A stretch of 6,631 nucleotides of DNA, taken from contig JAAZFW010000531.1 of NCBI GenBank assembly GCA_012511525.1, positions 1 through 6,631 on the forward strand, written 5' to 3'. Origin of the DNA: Clostridiaceae bacterium. Lineage in GTDB: Bacteria; Bacillota; Clostridia; Saccharofermentanales; UBA5734. A program made the position numbers and the translations under genes. Positions 1 through 4,879 of the stretch are shown here, piece by piece (the stretch's first letter is position 1; every line of letters starts with the position of its first letter). Below the pieces are notes generated by a model, which made no database searches, had not been told where the DNA came from, and worked only from the letters and a program-made list of their open reading frames with translations.

Positions 1-51
1 ACTGAGGACTAGGGTCAGGCAAATGCCGGCCAGGGACACCATAGGAACCAT
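1..51 (-). CDS. 5' end of a membrane or exported protein (partial, runs off the window)
   Basis: An ATG at 51-49 on the minus strand opens a frame of 17 codons without a stop, reading MVPMVSLAGICLTLVLS, up to the window edge. A purine-rich AGGGGG lies about 7 bases upstream of the ATG, a plausible ribosome site. The frame begins 40 bases after the stop of the cupin gene on the same strand, so it is probably the third gene of that operon. The visible residues are almost entirely hydrophobic with no positive charge before them, which fits a first membrane segment better than a classical signal peptide. In a sugar operon a permease would be expected, but that is inference from context only. The Met at codon 4 is an alternative start. 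Too little is present to name a family. Confidence 0.45.
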   Translation of the reverse strand, partial: MVPMVSLAGICLTLVLS

Positions 52-91
52 GATCGCACCCCCTGCCCTATCCTACCACCGGAAGGTCAGT

Positions 92-1303
92 TCAGGCAAC
101 CGGGCAATCCGGATTGCGGGCGAAGTGCTTAAGAATCACCAGATCTTCGGTCTGTGACGGGTTGACCAGCGTAACGCCAACGCTGGCAGCCGGTTCGCTG
201 ACAAAATACTCGTCTTCAGTCAGCTGGCCATAGCGGATCAGGGTCGGTGACGACAATGCATGCGGGCCGATCCTGCCATGCCCCTGGATGCAGATCAGGC
301 CGTAGGCCGCCATGTCGCGGATGACGGCGGTGCGGCCGGGCCGGACGGTCAGGCGCTTGGCGCTGACGGCCGGGCAGCGATAGCAGATCCATTCCTCTAG
401 GTAACCGTCTTCGGCCATTGCGGCCTCAGGCCGGACCGGCAGCGGCCGCATGAAATGGCGCTCGGAAAAAGCCGGATCGACGTTCTGCTCCCAGTCGATG
501 ACCTCGAGCAGGTACTCGATGTTGCCCCGTTCCTCGGGCGGGCTGTTCTTCCAGAGCAGGTCCTCCGGGACACACTGGCCGTTGAGGAGCACGGACTGGT
601 ACATGGCGTAGACATCGCTGGCAACTTGGGGCTCGTAGGTGCACAGGCTGCCCGGGGCGTGCAGGACGCCGGGCGGCACGTCCCAGCCGGTGTCCAGTAC
701 CAGCTTGTAGGCCCGGGACAAATCCAGGAGCTTGTTGTCGCCGCGGGGGAACATGGCCAGCGCGTCCCGCACCTGCTCCCGGCTCGTTTCCGGATTGAGG
801 CCGAAAAACGTGAACGGGAACTCACCGCCATGGTTATTGAGCTGCGATGGGAAAAAATACATCTCCGGCTTGCCGCTCATGCCGACGCGGGCTGCGTGCG
901 CATCGCGCTGGTGGATATGGTGCGGCAGCGGGCCGGCGTTGTCAAAGAACTTGGAGAACATCGGCCAGCGGCCTTCCTCACGCCAGAGGTCATGCCCGAT
1001 CAGGTCGCCCTGCAGCAGGTCGACCGCGTCACACAGCAAGATTCGCGTCTGTCCGTCCGGGTCGAGAAGGACGTAGCTGAGGCCCTCGTCGCCAGGCGTC
1101 CCCGGCCCGTTGTCTGCCTGCGTCGTCGAGGCGAACCAGCGTTCGTCGATGCCGCCGCGTTCCAGCCCCAGCGCGTAGTAATCGTCCGGATGGAGCTTAA
1201 TCCGCTTGCCTGGCCGGCAAAACGAGCGGGGCACCCAGACGGGAGCCAATCGCAGGATACCCTGGCCGTTTTCCATGGCCTTTTCGAGTTGTGAACGTAC
1301 CAT
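92..1303 (-). CDS. Cupin protein resembling type I mannose-6-phosphate isomerase
   Basis: A 403-residue soluble protein with no signal peptide or membrane segment. The start at 1303 is chosen because AAGGAG lies 6 bases upstream; the frame stays open further upstream but into the end of the preceding gene, without a better site. Residues 127-131 (PHHIH), 145-149 (KPEMY) and 210-217 (PPGVLHAP) are laid out like the metal-binding motifs of type I phosphomannose isomerases (QxHP, KPEM, and a late His after a PxG turn). Predicted ligands are His129, His131, Glu147 and His215, with His replacing the usual Gln at the first position. The C-terminal part (about 300-400) looks like a second small beta-rich cupin lobe. 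By family it would interconvert aldose and ketose sugars or their phosphates using a divalent metal; the actual substrate cannot be read from sequence. It follows the hydrolase gene by 31 bases and is probably co-transcribed, so it may process the sugar that gene releases. A non-PMI cupin isomerase is the main alternative. Confidence 0.72.
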   Translation of the reverse strand: MVRSQLEKAMENGQGILRLAPVWVPRSFCRPGKRIKLHPDDYYALGLERGGIDERWFASTTQADNGPGTPGDEGLSYVLLDPDGQTRILLCDAVDLLQGDLIGHDLWREEGRWPMFSKFFDNAGPLPHHIHQRDAHAARVGMSGKPEMYFFPSQLNNHGGEFPFTFFGLNPETSREQVRDALAMFPRGDNKLLDLSRAYKLVLDTGWDVPPGVLHAPGSLCTYEPQVASDVYAMYQSVLLNGQCVPEDLLWKNSPPEERGNIEYLLEVIDWEQNVDPAFSERHFMRPLPVRPEAAMAEDGYLEEWICYRCPAVSAKRLTVRPGRTAVIRDMAAYGLICIQGHGRIGPHALSSPTLIRYGQLTEDEYFVSEPAASVGVTLVNPSQTEDLVILKHFARNPDCPVA

Positions 1304-1309
1304 GTTACT

Positions 1310-1315
1310 CTCCTT
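1310..1315 (-). promoter_or_regulatory. Ribosome binding site fixing the cupin gene start
   Basis: The minus strand reads AAGGAG here, followed by 6 bases and the ATG at 1303. It lies in the 31-base gap after the hydrolase stop codon (1337-1335). It supports a 403-residue product rather than the 38-residue longer open frame, which would begin inside the hydrolase coding region. Confidence 0.8.
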
Positions 1316-1334
1316 CTTTCCAGCGGCCTGTAGC

Positions 1335-3380
1335 CTAGTCGATGACATACGTGTCAAACAGGCGAAGTTCGGCGGTCTGAAAGCAGACCGAACGGTCTTC
1401 AACGGTAAAGGGGACATCCGTCAAATCCGGGGCGCGCCGGACATGGTGCGGCGATGAATCCAATTTCAATCGGACAGCAAACGGCGCGACCGGCCAGATG
1501 GGACGGGACTCCTGCACGTTGACAAGGTGGAGGATGTGTTGTCTGCCGTCAGCAAACAGCGTCATCTCGACACAAGAAGGCGCGTCGCTGGCCAGGACCT
1601 CCGGCCGGGCCAGCTGTTCGAGCAGCTGGCGAAGCACCGTCCGGATCGGCTGCTGAATCTGCGTTTCCAGCGGGCAGGCAAGCCACAGGACGCGGCCCTG
1701 GCCATAGCGGCCCAGGACGATTGCGGGGTGTTCGGTCGCACGCCCGGGCGGGTTGGAATGGATCGAGGCGAACGTGGTCTGGTCGGCCGGGTCGGTGTAG
1801 GGCAGCGTGACCGTCGCCAGGACCTGCTGCTGCCGGGGGTTTTCCACCAGAACCTGACGGCCTTCGAAGCTGAGCGGGTAGCGGGCCGAGTACTCGGGTG
1901 CGAAAAACACCTGGCCATCCTCTGTCGGCGCTATATATGTGCTGGTCTCTCGGCTCAGCCCGATGCGCCGGAGCCCCAGCAGGTGCTCGACCAGCCGTTC
2001 GTCGGTTGTGCCCGACAAATAGAGCGACCCGCCGTCGGCGACAAACCGCGTGAGCCGGTCGATTTGCTCCGGCCGCAGCCGCGGCGCGTCCGTCAGCAGG
2101 GCGAGTTTCTTGCCCGCGAGGCGGTCGAGACGGTTGCATGGCAGAACAGTATGCGTCAGGCGCATCTCGTTCAGCAGGCTGGCCATGCCCAGCTGGGCCT
2201 TGAGCTGGGGCTGGCTGCGATCGGCCGCATCCGGGTCGGCCGGTAAGGCGGCGGCGCTGAACTTGCTGTCGTAGCTCATGACCAGGGCTGCTTCGCTGAC
2301 CAGCGAGCCGGTTAAAAACGGTTCGTACGGGATGGAGGCGGAAAACACCTGGCCGATCCGCTCGTAGACCATGGGGTTGATCGTGCCGGCCGGGTCGATC
2401 GCGTCGATCACCAGGAAAGCGCCGTGGTGGGCCAGGGCCAGGAAATTATGCAGCATCAGGTCCTCGAGCGTCTTGGTGGTGGTATGGACCCGCAGCGCCG
2501 GGTCGCAGCGCGACGTCATGTATTCGAAGGGCTGGTTTCGTGTCGCCTCGCGGTAGATCTTGCAGATGTAGCTTTGCTGCAGATGACCGCCGTAGAGGTC
2601 GCCGCCCGCGTAGTCGTTGGCCAGGTTGACCTTTTCGTCGACACCGAAGCGCCAGTCGTGGCAGACCGTCGAGAACTGGTGCTCGATCGACACCTCCGGC
2701 CGGATCGCCTTGATTTTTGCCGTGCACCAGGCCGCGAATTCGCCGATCCACGCCTGGCGGGCCGCCTGGAATCGCAGCCAGGCCTCGTCCTGCCAATCGA
2801 CCACATCCGGGATGTCGCAACCGGTTTCCGCCCGGTACCGCATCTTGCAGGCGTCGCACGTGCAGACCATCGGCCAGAAGGTCATGTCCAGGAACAGGCC
2901 TTCGAAAGAAAATTCCCGGCAAAATTCGGCGAACTGGCGCTGCAGGAAATCCCGGTAACCTGGCTGGTTGGGGCAGACGAGTCCGTAGCGGCCGCCGCTC
3001 ATGAAACCATGCGACGGATCCGCACGGCTGGGCGAACCGTCCCGGTGCAGCATGCGCCAGTCCGGATGCGCGTCGTACGCCCAGTTGTTGTAGATCAGGC
3101 TGTAGTAGGCGACGACGTCCATCCCGGCCTCGTGGCATAAGTCAAGCAGCCGATGCAGCTTGCGGTTGCCGGCAAAGGCCCGGTGGGTGCGTCCGCTGGC
3201 GGTATCCCAGTTGCACAGCCCGACATGGGACTGCAGGTAGATCATCGGGCTCTGGATACGGGCGGTCTTCAGGCAGTCAACATACTGCTGCGGATCAAAA
3301 TCACGTAAAAAGGCCTCGTCCCAGTCGTCGATGTGCATGTCGACCAGGTTGCGGCGGAAACTCTTTGTGTACCAGGTCAT
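1335..3380 (-). CDS. Glycoside hydrolase-like protein (GHL6-type barrel plus trimerisation-like domain)
   Basis: A 681-residue cytoplasmic-type protein with no signal peptide. The N-terminal half (about 1-350) reads as a TIM barrel of the alpha-amylase or 'hypothetical glycosyl hydrolase 6' kind. Recognisable pieces are residues 131-139 (RYGLVCPNQ), 161-170 (GLFLDMTFWP) with Asp165 a candidate catalytic acidic residue, a Cys173-Cys175-Cys178 cluster, and 285-291 (FEYMTSR). Residues about 362-475 (EAALVMSYDSKFSA onward) resemble the glutamine-amidotransferase-like trimerisation domain of GH42 beta-galactosidases. The last roughly 100 residues look like a beta-sandwich. This combination is known from poorly characterised families and from alpha-L-fucosidases of the GH151 type, so an exo-glycosidase acting on imported oligosaccharide is plausible; the sugar is not determinable. 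The ATG at 3380 is preferred because AGAGGGG lies 8 bases upstream; a GTG at 3389 overlaps that site. It is first in the minus-strand operon, facing a LacI repressor. Confidence 0.8.
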   Translation of the reverse strand: MTWYTKSFRRNLVDMHIDDWDEAFLRDFDPQQYVDCLKTARIQSPMIYLQSHVGLCNWDTASGRTHRAFAGNRKLHRLLDLCHEAGMDVVAYYSLIYNNWAYDAHPDWRMLHRDGSPSRADPSHGFMSGGRYGLVCPNQPGYRDFLQRQFAEFCREFSFEGLFLDMTFWPMVCTCDACKMRYRAETGCDIPDVVDWQDEAWLRFQAARQAWIGEFAAWCTAKIKAIRPEVSIEHQFSTVCHDWRFGVDEKVNLANDYAGGDLYGGHLQQSYICKIYREATRNQPFEYMTSRCDPALRVHTTTKTLEDLMLHNFLALAHHGAFLVIDAIDPAGTINPMVYERIGQVFSASIPYEPFLTGSLVSEAALVMSYDSKFSAAALPADPDAADRSQPQLKAQLGMASLLNEMRLTHTVLPCNRLDRLAGKKLALLTDAPRLRPEQIDRLTRFVADGGSLYLSGTTDERLVEHLLGLRRIGLSRETSTYIAPTEDGQVFFAPEYSARYPLSFEGRQVLVENPRQQQVLATVTLPYTDPADQTTFASIHSNPPGRATEHPAIVLGRYGQGRVLWLACPLETQIQQPIRTVLRQLLEQLARPEVLASDAPSCVEMTLFADGRQHILHLVNVQESRPIWPVAPFAVRLKLDSSPHHVRRAPDLTDVPFTVEDRSVCFQTAELRLFDTYVID

Positions 3381-3388
3381 GGCGATCA

Positions 3389-3395
3389 CCCCTCT
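3389..3395 (-). promoter_or_regulatory. Ribosome binding site of the hydrolase gene
   Basis: The minus strand reads AGAGGGG followed by 8 bases and ATG (3380). An in-frame GTG at 3389-3387 overlaps this site and so is a poor start, which settles the 681-residue product over the 684-residue alternative. Confidence 0.6.
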
Positions 3396-3412
3396 TCACC
3401 CATTCTGGTTTC

Positions 3413-3441
3413 AGCATAGCTGTAAAACGTTTTTCAGTCAA
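3413..3441 (-). promoter_or_regulatory. Repressible promoter for the hydrolase-cupin operon (proximal)
   Basis: On the minus strand a -35 TTGACT (3441-3436) and a -10 TATGCT (3418-3413) are separated by 17 bases, predicting a start near 3406. The operator at 3421-3436 fills the spacer, the classic position for blocking RNA polymerase. The -35 matches consensus at 5 of 6 positions and the -10 at 4 of 6. A second candidate promoter lies further upstream at 3489-3462. Confidence 0.6.
3421..3436. promoter_or_regulatory. LacI-family operator O1
   Basis: TGTAAAACGTTTTTCA pairs in 14 of 16 positions around a central CpG, with AAAACGTTTT as the perfect core. CpG-centred pseudo-palindromes of this kind are typical of LacI-family operators, where the hinge leucine enters the minor groove at the CpG. 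A near-identical copy lies at 3562-3577 in front of the divergent repressor gene. It lies in the spacer of one operon promoter and about 20-35 bases downstream of the start of the other, so binding would block both. Confidence 0.85.
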
Positions 3442-3445
3442 TTAC

Positions 3446-3480
3446 ACCCAGAAAAACCGTTATTATACCCAGTTAAAACC
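3446..3480. repeat. Pair of 21-base-spaced direct repeats (ACCCAG..AAAACC)
   Basis: ACCCAGAAAAACC (3446-3458) and ACCCAGTTAAAACC (3467-3480) start 21 bases apart, two helical turns. They flank the candidate TATAAT box of the distal operon promoter. Such phased repeats can bind a dimeric activator or a second repressor, but no regulator can be assigned and chance similarity in AT-rich DNA is possible. Confidence 0.35.
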
Positions 3481-3489
3481 ATCTTTTAA
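3462..3489 (-). promoter_or_regulatory. Distal candidate promoter of the hydrolase-cupin operon
   Basis: A perfect TATAAT lies at 3467-3462 on the minus strand. The matching -35 is weak, TTAAAA at 3489-3484 with a 16-base spacer. The predicted start near 3455 puts operator O1 about 20 bases into the transcript. The weak -35 suggests either a minor promoter or one helped by an activator at the flanking direct repeats. Confidence 0.45.
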
Positions 3490-3522
3490 TGCTATATCGC
3501 CACACTATTTGATCTGGCCAGC

Positions 3523-3551
3523 TTGACGGGGCCCGGAATGCAGCCTAGAAT
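3523..3551 (+). promoter_or_regulatory. Promoter of the LacI-family repressor gene
   Basis: TTGACG (3523-3528) and TAGAAT (3546-3551) are separated by exactly 17 bases, each one base off the housekeeping-sigma consensus. The predicted start is near 3558, about 28 bases before the ATG at 3586 and immediately before operator O2, which suggests autorepression. Confidence 0.75.
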
Positions 3552-3561
3552 AGGCGCAAAG

Positions 3562-3577
3562 TGTAAAACGTTTTTGA
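3562..3577. promoter_or_regulatory. LacI-family operator O2 (autoregulatory)
   Basis: TGTAAAACGTTTTTGA matches O1 (3421-3436) in 15 of 16 bases and shares the AAAACGTTTT core. It starts about 4 bases after the predicted repressor-gene transcription start and overlaps the GAGG ribosome site at 3576-3579, so occupied protein would block transcription of its own gene. Centre-to-centre distance to O1 is 141 bases, suitable for looping if the repressor is tetrameric; the protein shows no obvious LacI-type tetramerisation tail. Confidence 0.85.
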
Positions 3578-3585
3578 GGTGCGCC

Positions 3586-4647
3586 ATGCCAGGAATCAAG
3601 GATGTGGCCCAAAGGGCCCAGGTCTCGATCGCAACGGTTTCGAACGTGATCAACAACACGCGGCCGGTCAGCGCGCCGCTGCGCCAGCGGGTGAAAGACG
3701 CCATCGACGAGCTGGGCTATGTCGCCGATCCGATGGCCAGCCAGCTAAAAAAGCGCCGCGCGCGCACCATCGGCCTGGTCACGACCCGGATCACCAGCGT
3801 CTTCTACCCGTACGTGATCGACGGGATCAACCAGGTGCTCGACCAGAGCGGCTACGACCTGGTTCTGCACGACACCCGCGACGACGCCGAACGCGAGATC
3901 CATTGCATCCGCCGTCTGACGCAATCGCGGGTCAGCGGCATCATCCTGGACACCAGCCATGACAAGCGAGACGAAGGTTATTTCCTGAACCTGGCCGCCT
4001 TGTCGCACCGCGGCTACCCCATGCCGGTGGTCAGTCTCGAGCTGGACCTGACCCGCTACGGGCTCGATTCCGTCTTTGCGGACGGGACGGAAGGCGGGGA
4101 TCTGGCCGCGCAGCACCTGCTCGAGCGCGGCTGCCAAAAGCTGGCGCATATCGCAGGTCCGCTGCACGGCAGCCTGGCCCAGGATCGTTTGCTCGGCTTT
4201 CGCCGTGCCCTGCTTCGCGCCGGCCTGACGCTTCCGGACAGCCGCGTGGCTGCGGGCGACTTCAGCCAGGCCAGCGGCTACCGGGCGGCCTGCCGGCTGC
4301 TGGAAACGGCAGGTTCTGACGGACTTGACGGAATCTTCGCGGCCAACGACCAGATGGCGGCCGGCGCCTGCCATGCCCTGCGCGAAAAGGGCCTTGCCAT
4401 TCCCGGGGACATCCGCCTGGTCGGCTACGACAACACCTTTATCGCCTCGATCGTCCGGCCGTCTTTGACCACGATCGACGTTCCCAAGACCGAGATGGGA
4501 CGCTTGGCGGCCAGCTGCCTGATCGAGCGCGCCGAAGGGCGTACAGGTTTAGCCGGTCCCCGGGCGATGCGTTTGCCGGCAAAGCTGGTCGTGCGCGAGA
4601 CGACCGATCCCGACGCTGAGCCGGATTGGGCTTTGTTCGACTGGTAA
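3586..4647 (+). CDS. LacI/GalR-family transcriptional repressor
   Basis: A 353-residue DNA-binding protein of normal family length. Residues 3-22 form the helix-turn-helix (IKDVAQRAQVSIATVSNVIN), followed by the hinge helix with Leu54 in ASQLKKRRAR, the residue expected to intercalate at a central CpG. Residues about 61-340 are the periplasmic-binding-protein-like effector domain, with the family signatures FAANDQMAAG (251-260) and VGYDNTFIASIVRPSLTTID (279-298). The start at 3586 is chosen because GAGG lies 6 bases upstream and the helix-turn-helix begins at once; an upstream TTG at 3523 coincides with the promoter -35 and is rejected. It is divergent from the hydrolase-cupin operon and both share CpG-centred operators, so it probably represses that operon and itself until a sugar or sugar phosphate binds. 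The effector cannot be inferred. The hinge and operator resemble CcpA/PurR types, but a local regulator is far more likely than a global one. Confidence 0.93.
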   Translation: MPGIKDVAQRAQVSIATVSNVINNTRPVSAPLRQRVKDAIDELGYVADPMASQLKKRRARTIGLVTTRITSVFYPYVIDGINQVLDQSGYDLVLHDTRDDAEREIHCIRRLTQSRVSGIILDTSHDKRDEGYFLNLAALSHRGYPMPVVSLELDLTRYGLDSVFADGTEGGDLAAQHLLERGCQKLAHIAGPLHGSLAQDRLLGFRRALLRAGLTLPDSRVAAGDFSQASGYRAACRLLETAGSDGLDGIFAANDQMAAGACHALREKGLAIPGDIRLVGYDNTFIASIVRPSLTTIDVPKTEMGRLAASCLIERAEGRTGLAGPRAMRLPAKLVVRETTDPDAEPDWALFDW

Positions 4648-4754
4648 TTTGCAAGTTAATGATGCAATAATTTCTATATCACTAAATATGGTCGGATAAT
4701 TTCATCTTTTGTACGTGTATTTGCATAATTATGATTTAGCTCTTGCATTATTGC
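4648..4754. repeat. AT-rich region with repeated TTGCAT-type motifs upstream of amt
   Basis: This stretch is markedly AT-rich against GC-rich genes on both sides. It contains TTGCATAATT (4721-4730) and TTGCATTATT (4743-4752), starting 22 bases apart; an opposed copy, ATGCAATAAT (4662-4671); an inverted repeat TTGCA-N9-TGCAA (4649-4667); and the palindrome CATAATTATG (4724-4733). It ends directly at the -35 box of the ammonium transporter promoter, so it may be a regulator-binding or UP-element region. No terminator for the repressor gene is visible here. Confidence 0.4.
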
Positions 4755-4784
4755 TTGACAGCCGTCTTGGGATCGGCTTATAAT
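4755..4784 (+). promoter_or_regulatory. Consensus promoter of the amt-PII fusion gene
   Basis: TTGACA (4755-4760) and TATAAT (4779-4784) both match the housekeeping-sigma consensus perfectly, with an 18-base spacer. The predicted start is about 4791, leaving an 89-base leader before the ATG at 4880. No sigma-54 GG/GC element or NtrC-type palindrome is visible, so control is probably exerted in the leader or by factors binding the AT-rich DNA upstream. Confidence 0.8.
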
Positions 4785-4796
4785 GGGCCAGACAAG

Positions 4797-4808
4797 AGCA
4801 AAGGCGCT
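4797..4808 (+). promoter_or_regulatory. ANTAR-target-like small hairpin overlapping the terminator
   Basis: AGC-AAAGGC-GCT can form a 3-base-pair stem with a six-base loop carrying A at loop position 1 and G at position 4, the defining feature of RNA targets of ANTAR antitermination proteins. It shares 4801-4808 with the 5' arm of the terminator, so the two structures exclude each other. Weak points are the short stem and the absence of an obvious partner hairpin between the predicted start and this one, whereas known ANTAR targets have two. Confidence 0.35.
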
Positions 4809-4840
4809 GCACCGGAAATCCGGTCGGCGCCTTTTCTTTT
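4801..4840 (+). terminator. Intrinsic terminator in the amt leader (attenuator candidate)
   Basis: The arms 4801-4815 and 4820-4833 form 14 pairs (one G-U, one bulged C at 4810) around an AAAT loop, followed by the T-rich TTCTTTT (4834-4840). It lies only about 10 bases after the predicted transcription start and about 40 bases before the amt ATG. It is therefore placed to stop amt transcripts early unless something prevents folding. It would also terminate read-through from the repressor gene, which has no other terminator, or it could define the 3' end of a roughly 50-base small RNA. Confidence 0.8.
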
Positions 4841-4866
4841 GTCTCCCGGACCGGTCCAATACGAGA

Positions 4867-4872
4867 GAGGAG
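4867..4872 (+). promoter_or_regulatory. Ribosome binding site of the amt-PII gene
   Basis: GAGGAG lies 7 bases upstream of the ATG at 4880. An out-of-frame ATG at 4875 lies between them and is rejected because it sits too close to the site and does not lead into the long frame. Confidence 0.8.
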
Positions 4873-4879
4873 AAATGTT

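Noticed and set aside
455..1294. A 279-codon open frame on the plus strand, opposite the cupin gene
   Set aside because: It is fully antisense to a protein with recognisable cupin motifs, lacks a convincing ribosome site and resembles no family; GC-rich coding strands often leave long open antisense frames.
2424..3140. Long plus-strand frame opposite the hydrolase gene (and a similar one at 1527-2246)
   Set aside because: Both mirror the hydrolase codons, have no recognisable domain and no upstream signals, so they are compositional shadows.
3523..3585. Upstream TTG start adding 21 residues to the LacI regulator
   Set aside because: The TTG is part of the -35 box, the extension would cover the promoter and operator, and LacI proteins begin immediately before the helix-turn-helix, as the ATG at 3586 does.
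4808..4827. Possible NtrC-type site (TGCACC ... GGTCG) inside the leader
   Set aside because: The half-sites are 8 bases apart rather than about 5, one half is degenerate, there is no sigma-54 promoter, and the symmetry is explained by the terminator stem.
4848..4857. Perfect palindrome GGACCGGTCC between terminator and amt ribosome site; its GACCGG could pair with CCGGTC of the terminator's 3' arm
   Set aside because: Only six pairs against a 14-pair terminator stem, so it is unlikely to act as an antiterminator unaided; kept as a minor note.
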